Part shown: in pieces, positions 1 through 5,183 of the stretch
Position numbering within the stretch: the first letter of the stretch is position 1
Layout: every line of letters begins with the position of its first letter
Translations under genes and position numbers: made by a program
NCBI GenBank assembly: GCA_900553955.1
Contig: USFO01000036.1
Location: 1-13,992, forward strand
Reading direction: 5' to 3'
Length of the DNA stretch: 13,992 bases
Source: an uncultured Oscillospiraceae bacterium
Lineage (GTDB): Bacteria; Bacillota; Clostridia; Oscillospirales; Ruminococcaceae
The notes under the pieces: model-generated
Database searches by the model: none
The model's input: only the letters and a program-made list of their open reading frames with translations
What the model was told of the DNA's origin: nothing

Positions 1-113
1 TGAAATCCGAACCCGCGCAAAGCCCTGTGCGGCGGACATTTTCAGCGGACGAAACAGCCGGAGCTTCCAAAAATTTCGAGTCGTTCTCGTTACGACCACT
101 TCGATACATCTCC
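1..113 (-). tRNA. tRNA-Ser(CGA)-like gene, 5' part only; degenerate or interrupted, runs off the left edge
   Basis: Read on the minus strand from 113 downward, the first 40 bases match the 5' half of a serine tRNA: acceptor strand GGAGATG, TA, a D-arm with TCG and CGA stems around AAGTGGTCGTAA, then loop CTCGAAA with anticodon CGA at 78-76. From there it departs. The 3' anticodon strand is TTTTT against AACGA, giving one C-U mismatch and one G-U pair. The next T-arm-like motif (GGGTTCGG, about 14-7) comes some 40 bases later than in a normal serine tRNA, has G where T-loop A58 is expected, and pairs poorly. The acceptor 3' strand lies outside the window. It has a tRNA-style promoter (124-152). 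It could be a decayed tRNA, a pseudo-tRNA with an expanded variable arm, or a tRNA broken at the anticodon loop by an integrated element. Confidence 0.5.
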
Positions 114-123
114 ATAGAATATT

Positions 124-152
124 ATCATACCACGAAAAGCGCCTTTGGTCAA
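124..152 (-). promoter_or_regulatory. Promoter of the tRNA-Ser-like gene
   Basis: On the minus strand there is TTGACC (152-147), a 17-bp spacer and TATGAT (129-124). The -10 box ends 10 bases before the first acceptor base at 113, so transcription would start just before the RNA, as is usual for tRNA genes. A promoter this good argues that the tRNA-like sequence is, or recently was, transcribed. Confidence 0.7.
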
Positions 153-191
153 GTGTTATTTGCGCTCGAGGGGCGTTTGCAAAGGAAAGTA

Positions 192-220
192 TTGACACAA
201 AAGCTCTGTCATGATATGAT
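192..220 (+). promoter_or_regulatory. Promoter of the CNNM/CorC-family gene
   Basis: A perfect TTGACA (192-197) is followed by a 17-bp spacer and TATGAT (215-220), a near-consensus housekeeping-sigma promoter. The predicted start is near 227, about 70 bases before the start codon at 296. It points away from the tRNA-like promoter at 124-152, so the two genes are divergent. Confidence 0.85.
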
Positions 221-226
221 AAAATG

Positions 227-249
227 TAAAATAGTATAATACTATTTTA
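227..249. promoter_or_regulatory. Perfect palindrome at the transcription start; possible operator
   Basis: The arms TAAAATAGTAT (227-237) and ATACTATTTTA (239-249) are exact reverse complements of 11 bases around a single central A. The palindrome begins where transcription from the 192-220 promoter should start, a position where a dimeric repressor would block initiation. It also contains an internal TATAAT (235-240) with no good -35 behind it. As RNA it could form an AU-rich hairpin, so an operator and a leader structure are both possible. I cannot assign it to a known regulator. Confidence 0.5.
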
Positions 250-251
250 TC

Positions 252-272
252 GGCGGCAAGCCGCCTATTTTA
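252..272 (+). promoter_or_regulatory. GC hairpin with T-rich tail in the leader; possible attenuator
   Basis: GGCGGC (252-257) pairs with GCCGCC (260-265) across an AA, or as a 5-bp stem with a CAAG tetraloop. TATTTTATTTT follows, as in an intrinsic terminator interrupted by A. The tail segment TATTTTA (266-272) could also pair with TAAAATA (227-233), the left arm of the preceding palindrome. Two alternative folds of the leader are therefore possible. No known riboswitch consensus was recognised. Confidence 0.35.
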
Positions 273-295
273 TTTTGTATTGGAGGAATCCCCCT

Positions 296-1645
296 ATGCC
301 GGATGACCCGGGAAGTATATGGTACATTGTTCTTGTATTGGCGCTGGTTGGCGTTAACGCCTTCTTCGCCATGAGCGAAATTGCGATAATTTCGCTTAAT
401 GATGCCAAACTTCATCATGACGCCGAAAACGGCGACAAAAAAGCAAAAATACTTTGCAAGCTTGTAAGTGAACCTAACAATTTTCTTGCCACAATTCAGG
501 TGGCGATAACCTTGGCGGGACTGCTGTCCTCCGCCTTTGCCGCAGACAAATACGCCGGGTACTTAACCGCCCTCGCAATGAAAGTATTGGGCGGAGCGGT
601 GGCCGAGGAGTCGATACACGCAGTCGTGCTCGTGCTTTTGACGCTGCTGCTCTCGTATGTAACCCTTATTTTCGGCGAGCTTGTTCCAAAAAGAGTAGCT
701 ATGCACTATCCGGAGCGAATAGCCTACTCCATAAGCGGAGTGCTTTCGTTCTGCTATAAAATTTTCAGACCATTTGTGGCGTTGCTCGGCGTTTCTACAA
801 ACGGAATTCTTCGCCTTTTCGGAATCAACCCCAAGGAGGAACCGGAGTCCGCTACGGAAGAAAATATTCGTATGATGCTTGACGCGGGCAACGAAAAGGG
901 AACCATTGAGGAAAGCGAAAAAGAGATGATTAACAACATCTTTGAGCTTGATGACCGTACCGTGGGGGAGGTTATGACCCACCGCATGGACGTCACCGCC
1001 GCAGAGGTTTCCGCACCCATCACCGAGGTGGTTGACCTCGCCATTTCCGACGGATATTCCCGTATGCCGGTTTACGAGGACACCATTGACAACATTAAGG
1101 GCATTATTTACGCGAAGGATCTGCTTGCTCTTATCGGCGAAAAGGATTTTTCTCAGCGAAAGGTTGCGGATTTCATCCGCCCCATAAGCTTCATTCCCGA
1201 ATCGAACAGCTGCCGCGAAGCCTTCTTTGAATTTCAGCAGAAAAAAATTCAAATCGCCGTGGTGGTGGACGAATACGGCGGAACGGCGGGAATTGTTTCC
1301 ATGGAGGATCTGATAGAGTCCGTCATGGGCAATATTCAGGATGAATACGACGACGAGGAAGCCGAATACAGCAAAATCGACGAGGATAATTTTGATTTTG
1401 AGGGAACAATGCTTCTTGACGATGTTGCCGAAATTCTCGGCATCGAGTTCCCGGAAGAGCTTGATTACGACACCCTCGGCGGGTTCATCACCGATAAACT
1501 CGGCAGAATCCCGGAGGAAAACGAGCACCCCGTGGTGAACTACAAAAACGTGGAATTTACTGTTGTTCGCACGGAGGAACACCGCATAGAAAAAGTCCAT
1601 GCGAAAATTCTCCCTCCGCCGGAGGAGGACGAAGAAGAAAAATAA
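296..1645 (+). CDS. CNNM/CorC (HlyC-type) membrane protein with a CBS-domain pair
   Basis: This 449-residue protein belongs to the hemolysin C/CorC/CNNM family, which includes magnesium and other divalent-cation exporters. An N-terminal DUF21 membrane region has hydrophobic stretches at about residues 8-30, 62-85, 107-130 and 140-165, with the family's conserved GELVPK just after the third. A CBS pair follows (about 205-330, with the typical EVMTHR and VVVDEYGGTAG), then a CorC_HlyC C-terminal domain and an acidic tail. I chose ATG 296 because GGAGGA at 282-287 is well spaced; the frame also opens at a TTG at 275, which lies before that site. It has its own promoter and leader, and the next gene has a separate promoter, so it is probably monocistronic. 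The name hemolysin is historical. The transported ion cannot be read from the sequence. Confidence 0.93.
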   Translation: MPDDPGSIWYIVLVLALVGVNAFFAMSEIAIISLNDAKLHHDAENGDKKAKILCKLVSEPNNFLATIQVAITLAGLLSSAFAADKYAGYLTALAMKVLGGAVAEESIHAVVLVLLTLLLSYVTLIFGELVPKRVAMHYPERIAYSISGVLSFCYKIFRPFVALLGVSTNGILRLFGINPKEEPESATEENIRMMLDAGNEKGTIEESEKEMINNIFELDDRTVGEVMTHRMDVTAAEVSAPITEVVDLAISDGYSRMPVYEDTIDNIKGIIYAKDLLALIGEKDFSQRKVADFIRPISFIPESNSCREAFFEFQQKKIQIAVVVDEYGGTAGIVSMEDLIESVMGNIQDEYDDEEAEYSKIDEDNFDFEGTMLLDDVAEILGIEFPEELDYDTLGGFITDKLGRIPEENEHPVVNYKNVEFTVVRTEEHRIEKVHAKILPPPEEDEEEK

Positions 1646-1697
1646 AAGCGCATTTGTATCTTCCGCAAAATCCCTCTAAAAAATTCACAAAATTTTA

Positions 1698-1726
1698 TTG
1701 AAATGCGTGGAAGCGATTGGTATAAT
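1698..1726 (+). promoter_or_regulatory. Promoter of the ygeW-like gene
   Basis: TTGAAA (1698-1703), a 17-bp spacer and TATAAT (1721-1726) lie in the 115-bp gap after the CNNM gene. The start codon is 35 bases downstream, leaving room for a short leader with a strong ribosome binding site (GGGGGAGGA, 1746-1754). Confidence 0.8.
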
Positions 1727-1760
1727 AGTTCCGTAAAAACCTGAATGGGGGAGGACTGTT

Positions 1761-2903
1761 ATGTTTCCTGAAAACAAGGCGGAAAATCCGCTTTTCGGAA
1801 AGGATTTTCTGAAAAGCTGGTATCTTTCCGATGATGAAATAAAATCCGTTGTAAACGCTGCGGAGCGGCTTTTTGCGCTTTATAAAAACGGCTATTCCGT
1901 AAAAACTTTTGAAAGCGGCGCCGCCGTTCTTATCACAAACAGCGGCCGCGAAGCGGGTATGGAGCTTGCGGCACAGTTCGGCTGCGCCCTTTCGGGGCTT
2001 TCGCTCTGCGAAAAAAGCGGCAGGGACTTCGGAAATTCCGCCACGCTTGCAACTCTGCTTGCGGCGAACTGTGCCGACGTCGTCGCCGTGCGCGACTGCG
2101 AATATGTGGGCAAAAGCTCCGGCTATATGCGCCGCCTTGCCGCCTGCGTAAAGGAAAGCAGCGCCGGCGGACGCAAGCCCTGCGTAATCAACCTCGGCAG
2201 CGACGAGGACAGCCCTATCCAGACACTTTCCGACCTCGGCTTTATGGCGCGGCGCTTCGGCGGAATGGAGCAGCTTGCCGGACGGAGGGTCGCCGTCACA
2301 TGGGCATACGCTCCGGAGGTAAGAACATCCGTTGCCGTGCCGCAGGGACTTATTTCGCTGCTCACCCGCTTTGGGATGAACGTGGTGCTCGCGCACCCGG
2401 AGGGCTACGAGCTTTCTCCGAACATATGTGAACGCGCAGAGGAAAACGCCAAGGCTTCCGGCGGAAGCTTTGGACACGTCCTCACTATGGAAGAAGCCGT
2501 GCGCGACGCGGAAATCATCTACCCGATAAACTGGGTGCCCTATTCTTTTCTTGAAAAGCGCACGGAATTTTACGAAGCGCACCGTGCGGCTTCCATAGAG
2601 CTGCTTGAAAGTGAGCTGCGCGAGCAAAACGAGCAGTATAAAGACTGGGAATGTACCGAAGAAACGCTTGAGCACGCAGCTCCCGAAGCCGTGCTCATGC
2701 ACTGCCTGCCCGCGCAGGTCACGGATGTCACCTGCGTCCGCGGAGAGATGACCGCGCAGGTCTATAATGCGAATTTGAGCACGCTTTCCGCACAGGCGGC
2801 GAACCGCGCCTTTACCTTTGCGGCGGCGGCGCTGCTTTCGTGCTCAAGCGACCCCGAAACCGTGCTCAAATCCCTTGAGGAGTGCGAAACTCCCAGAATT
2901 TAA
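1761..2903 (+). CDS. ygeW: YgeW-family (knotted) carbamoyltransferase paralogue lacking the carbamoyl-phosphate motifs
   Basis: The 380-residue product resembles YgeW (about 396 residues), a transcarbamylase relative of unknown substrate that in many gut bacteria sits with anaerobic purine-degradation genes. Family features are clear in the second half: TWAYAP (180-185), VPQG (193-196), TRFGM (202-206), AHPEGY (211-216), SMEEA-like TMEEA (242-246), the WECTEE segment (296-301) and MHCLP (313-317). The carbamoyl-phosphate site is not intact. Where transcarbamylases have STRT, this protein has SGRE (61-64), and the HPTQ-type motif is SPIQ (151-154). The reading frame is full length, so it is not a pseudogene by truncation. 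None of the other purine-cluster genes (xdh, ssnA, hyuA, ygeX, ygeY) is nearby. It may be a catalytically altered or regulatory paralogue. Family membership is solid; activity is uncertain. Confidence 0.8.
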   Translation: MFPENKAENPLFGKDFLKSWYLSDDEIKSVVNAAERLFALYKNGYSVKTFESGAAVLITNSGREAGMELAAQFGCALSGLSLCEKSGRDFGNSATLATLLAANCADVVAVRDCEYVGKSSGYMRRLAACVKESSAGGRKPCVINLGSDEDSPIQTLSDLGFMARRFGGMEQLAGRRVAVTWAYAPEVRTSVAVPQGLISLLTRFGMNVVLAHPEGYELSPNICERAEENAKASGGSFGHVLTMEEAVRDAEIIYPINWVPYSFLEKRTEFYEAHRAASIELLESELREQNEQYKDWECTEETLEHAAPEAVLMHCLPAQVTDVTCVRGEMTAQVYNANLSTLSAQAANRAFTFAAAALLSCSSDPETVLKSLEECETPRI

Positions 2904-2973
2904 TAAATCCCGTGCTCAAACGGTGCTCAAAGCCGTGCTCAAGCCACCGAAACGGTGCTCAAAGCAGTGCTCA
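2840..2973 (+). repeat. Cluster of seven direct GTGCTCA heptamers
   Basis: GTGCTCA, often GTGCTCAA(A/G), occurs at 2840, 2862, 2912, 2923, 2935, 2955 and 2967, all on the plus strand. The steps are 22, 50, 11, 12, 20 and 12 bases, several of them near one or two helical turns. Two copies lie in the 3' end of the ygeW-like gene and five in the intergenic DNA. Three more lie just upstream within the gene, at 2669 and 2776 in reverse orientation and at 2691. Its function is unknown. Confidence 0.8.
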
Positions 2974-3001
2974 CACCGAGATAATGGTGCGCATTTGCGG
3001 C

Positions 3002-3173
3002 GCGCGGCTCCGCCGCAGAGCACAGAATTGCAAAGGTGCGAACCGCGGTTAAGCCCGCTTTTAGCGGGCTGCCCTCATCCGTCACGGTGCAGCGCAAAAA
3101 CGCAGCACCGCGCCACCTTCCCCAAGGGGAAGGCTAAGGCGGCGCTCGAAAGCCAAACCCCTCAGAGGGAGCG
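3002..3173. repeat. REP-like intergenic element: a string of inverted repeats
   Basis: Most of the remaining gap before the nucleotidyltransferase gene is made of short inverted repeats: GCGGC/GCCGC (3004-3016), AACCGCGGTT (3041-3050), AGCCCGCT/AGCGGGCT (3052-3070), CGGTGC/GCACCG (3085-3110), CCTTCCCC/GGGGAAGG (3116-3133) and CCCTC/GAGGG (3159-3169). The stretch CCCTCATCCGTCACGG followed by CACCTTCCCC resembles a dispersed intergenic repeat I recall from gut Ruminococcaceae-type genomes; that recollection is not checked here. No reading frame in the gap looks coding. No target-site duplication was identified, so I do not call it a defined MITE. Confidence 0.65.
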
Positions 3174-3178
3174 TTTTT
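3143..3178 (+). terminator. Possible terminator for the ygeW-like gene
   Basis: CGCTC (3143-3147) can pair with GAGCG (3169-3173), and TTTTT (3174-3178) follows at once. The loop is long, though partly filled by the CCCTC/GAGGG hairpin, which competes for bases 3169 and before. It is a weak candidate, but the only T-tract hairpin between the two genes. Confidence 0.3.
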
Positions 3179-3266
3179 GCCGCGTTCACCCCGGCGGGCA
3201 AAAAAATTTACCAAAACAGCTTTCCGACTTTCGCGGATAAAATAAAAAGAAAGAAGATATAAAGCT

Positions 3267-4163
3267 ATGGATGTAACTCTTGTTATTCTTGCGGCAGGTA
3301 TCGGCAACCGCTACGGCGGCGCAAAGCAGATAACTCCGGTGGGACCCTGCGGCGAAAAAATTATTGATTTTTCCATGTACGACGCCTATAAGGCGGGGTT
3401 CAAAAAGGTGGTTTTCATCATTCGTAAAAGCCTTGAAAAGGATTTCCGCGAGGAAATCGGCGACCCGGTTTCTAAATTTATGGAAACAGACTATGTGTTC
3501 CAGGAAATTGCGCCGGAATACGCCGGGCAGGGCAGAGTAAAGCCTCTTGGCACCGCCGAGGCCATCGCTCTTTGCCGCGGCCATGTAAACGAGCCGTTCG
3601 CCGTAATCAACGCCGACGACTATTACGGCTGCCACGCTTTTACCCTCATTAAAAAATGCCTTGACGAAATGACAGGCAAAAATCAGTATGCCATGATGGG
3701 CTACCGCATTGAAAACACCGTCACCGACAAGGGCAGCGTCGCAAGGGGCGTTTGCCGCACGGAAAACGGTATGCTCACCGAGATAAACGAGCGCACCCAT
3801 GTGGAAAAACGCGGCAACGGCGCGGCGTTCACCGAGGATGACGGCAAAACATGGACGGAGCTTCCCGCCGGAACTCCGGTTTCCATGAACTTCTGGGGCT
3901 TCACGCCGGATATTTTCGACTATCTTGACGAGGCTATGGCGGATTTTGTGAAAAACGAGCTTCCGCTGAACGTGAAAAAAGCCGAGTGCTATCTTCCCAA
4001 CGTGGTGGGAGCGCTCCTGCGCGAGGGCAAAGTCACCGTCAAGGTGGAGGAATGCCCCGACAAATGGTACGGCATGACCTACAAGGAGGATACCCCGGAG
4101 CTTTCCGCCGCTTTGCTGAAGCTTACCGAGGCCGGAGAGTACCCAAAAGGGCTTTGGAAATAA
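3267..4163 (+). CDS. Sugar-phosphate nucleotidyltransferase-like protein (GT-A fold)
   Basis: The 298-residue protein has the nucleotide-binding signature of NTP transferases at its N-terminus, LAAGIGNRYGGAKQ (8-21), then GTAEAI (95-100) and the metal-binding NADDYYG (115-121). Such enzymes join a nucleoside triphosphate to a sugar phosphate to make NDP-sugars. The closest well-known relatives are glucose-1-phosphate thymidylyl- and uridylyltransferases, but the substrate cannot be told from the sequence. No left-handed beta-helix acyltransferase domain is attached. The start ATG has only a weak purine-rich site (AAGAAAGAAG) before it, and no convincing promoter was found in the repeat-rich upstream gap. 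No glycan cluster surrounds it, so it stands alone here. pgcA, which could supply glucose-1-phosphate, lies 1 kb away on the other strand. Confidence 0.85.
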   Translation: MDVTLVILAAGIGNRYGGAKQITPVGPCGEKIIDFSMYDAYKAGFKKVVFIIRKSLEKDFREEIGDPVSKFMETDYVFQEIAPEYAGQGRVKPLGTAEAIALCRGHVNEPFAVINADDYYGCHAFTLIKKCLDEMTGKNQYAMMGYRIENTVTDKGSVARGVCRTENGMLTEINERTHVEKRGNGAAFTEDDGKTWTELPAGTPVSMNFWGFTPDIFDYLDEAMADFVKNELPLNVKKAECYLPNVVGALLREGKVTVKVEECPDKWYGMTYKEDTPELSAALLKLTEAGEYPKGLWK

Positions 4164-4201
4164 AAAATTTGCCGTAGGAAAGAATTTTCAGAAAAAAGCT
4201 A

Positions 4202-4230
4202 TTGCAATCTATTGCGGTTTGTGATATTAT
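4202..4230 (+). promoter_or_regulatory. Promoter of rpmE
   Basis: TTGCAA (4202-4207), a 17-bp spacer and TATTAT (4225-4230) lie in the 142-bp gap before rpmE. The predicted leader is about 70 bases. The -35 box is part of a short palindrome (ATTGCAAT), and AGCAATA just after the -10 can pair with the TATTGC copies. I saw no recognised L31 leader motif. Confidence 0.6.
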
Positions 4231-4305
4231 AGCAATACTGATGTAAAAAAGGACTTGTTAAACAGGGACTTATTATACAAAGCTCGAAAGAAAGAGGTGA
4301 CATAA

Positions 4306-4506
4306 ATGAAAGAGGGAATTCATCCTAACTACAAACCCGCAACTATTACTTGCGCTTGCGGCGCTGTGTGGGAGACCGGTTCCACTAAGCAGGATATCCA
4401 CGTAGAGGTTTGCTCCAAGTGCCATCCTTTCTACACCGGTCGTCAGAAGCTTGTTGATACCGGCGGTCGTGTTGACAGATTCAAAAAGCGTTTCGGTATG
4501 GACTGA
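4306..4506 (+). CDS. rpmE: 50S ribosomal protein L31, zinc-binding type
   Basis: The 66-residue protein is full-length L31, which sits at the 50S central protuberance and bridges to the 30S head. It starts MKEGIHPNY as usual. It has CxC (C16, C18) and CxxC (C36, C39), the four cysteines of the zinc-containing (C+) form as opposed to the zinc-free paralogue induced in zinc shortage. The basic C-terminal segment (VDRFKKRFG) is also typical. AGAGGTGAC precedes the start at good spacing. It is a single-gene unit, with its own promoter at 4202-4230 and a strong terminator just after the stop. Confidence 0.98.
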   Translation: MKEGIHPNYKPATITCACGAVWETGSTKQDIHVEVCSKCHPFYTGRQKLVDTGGRVDRFKKRFGMD

Positions 4507-4518
4507 TTCAATGAACAC

Positions 4519-4552
4519 AAAAAGCCTTTCCCGTTTGGGAAAGGCTTTTTTT
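4519..4552. terminator. Bidirectional intrinsic terminator between rpmE and yigZ
   Basis: AGCCTTTCCC (4523-4532), loop GTTT and GGGAAAGGCT (4537-4546) form a perfect 10-bp stem. The right arm runs into a T-tract to 4552, and the left arm follows an A-tract (4519-4523), so it works on both strands. It begins 12 bases after the rpmE stop and just past the yigZ stop codon (4554-4556), ending both converging units. Confidence 0.95.
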
Positions 4553-4553
4553 C

Positions 4554-5174
4554 TTACATTTCGTTCCACCCCTCGGAAATAAGCAGGGGCGAAAGCTTTC
4601 CGGCGGAAAGCTCCGTTATATCATGCTCAAAGGAGGAAACATCCTCTTTTCTTATGCGAACGGAGACAGCGACCTCCTCGCCGAACTCCGTGCTCAAAAC
4701 GAGCACGCCGTGCTCATTGAGATAATACTCAAGCTTTCCGAAGAAATCGTAGCCGCAGCGAAGCAGCAGGTCGGCGCTTTGCGCCATAACTTTAATTTCT
4801 GCGGCGGCAAGGGCGATTTTCGCCCCCTCGGAGTACGCGCGCACAAGCCCGCCCACGCCAAGGAGCGTTCCGCCGAAATAGCGGGTGATAACGCAGCACA
4901 CATCCACAAGCTCCGCGCCGTTTATCACGTTGAGCACCGGCACGCCCCCGGTTCCCTGAGGCTCGCCGTCGTCGCCGGCGCGCTTTATCTGTCCCTCCCG
5001 CAGGGAATAGGCGTAAACATTGTGGGTGGCGTCCCGGTATTTGCAGCGCATTTCGTTTATGAACGCCACCGCCTCGTCCTCCGAGGCGACCGGGGCTATA
5101 TGCCCGATAAAGCGCGACTTCTTTTCGACAAATTCATCCTCCGCAAGGGCTTTTACGGTTCTGTATTCGGGCAT
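4554..5174 (-). CDS. yigZ: YigZ/IMPACT-family protein (UPF0029)
   Basis: The 206-residue protein matches the bacterial YigZ family (YvyE in Bacillus), related to eukaryotic IMPACT/Yih1. Conserved motifs are KKSRFIG (18-24), ATHNVYAY (49-56), DDGEPQGTGG (68-77) and TRYFGGTLLG (97-106) in the N-terminal UPF0029 domain. A DUF1949-type ferredoxin-like C-terminal domain spans about 136-197. Length is normal. The biochemical role is not settled; a link to translation or nucleic-acid binding is inferred from the eukaryotic relatives. It begins 9 bases after the pgcA stop with only a weak ribosome binding site, which suggests translation coupled to pgcA in a two-gene operon. Transcription ends at the 4519-4552 terminator. 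Confidence 0.95.
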   Translation of the reverse strand: MPEYRTVKALAEDEFVEKKSRFIGHIAPVASEDEAVAFINEMRCKYRDATHNVYAYSLREGQIKRAGDDGEPQGTGGVPVLNVINGAELVDVCCVITRYFGGTLLGVGGLVRAYSEGAKIALAAAEIKVMAQSADLLLRCGYDFFGKLEYYLNEHGVLVLSTEFGEEVAVSVRIRKEDVSSFEHDITELSAGKLSPLLISEGWNEM

Positions 5175-5183
5175 AGGCGCGCC

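Noticed and set aside
27..239. 70-codon plus-strand frame at the left edge
   Set aside because: It crosses the tRNA-like gene and both divergent promoters and has no ribosome binding site.
563..1600. Minus-strand frame of 345 codons opposite the CNNM/CorC gene
   Set aside because: It is the mirror of a well-supported gene, with no ribosome binding site or recognisable family.
2840..2973. CRISPR array or plasmid-type iterons
   Set aside because: The 7-base unit is far too short and the spacing too irregular for CRISPR, and no cas or replication-initiator gene is present.
2818..3240. 140-codon frame across the repeat-rich gap after the ygeW-like gene
   Set aside because: It runs through the heptamers and hairpins, has no ribosome binding site and its residues are repeat-derived (Arg, Pro, Ser, Cys).
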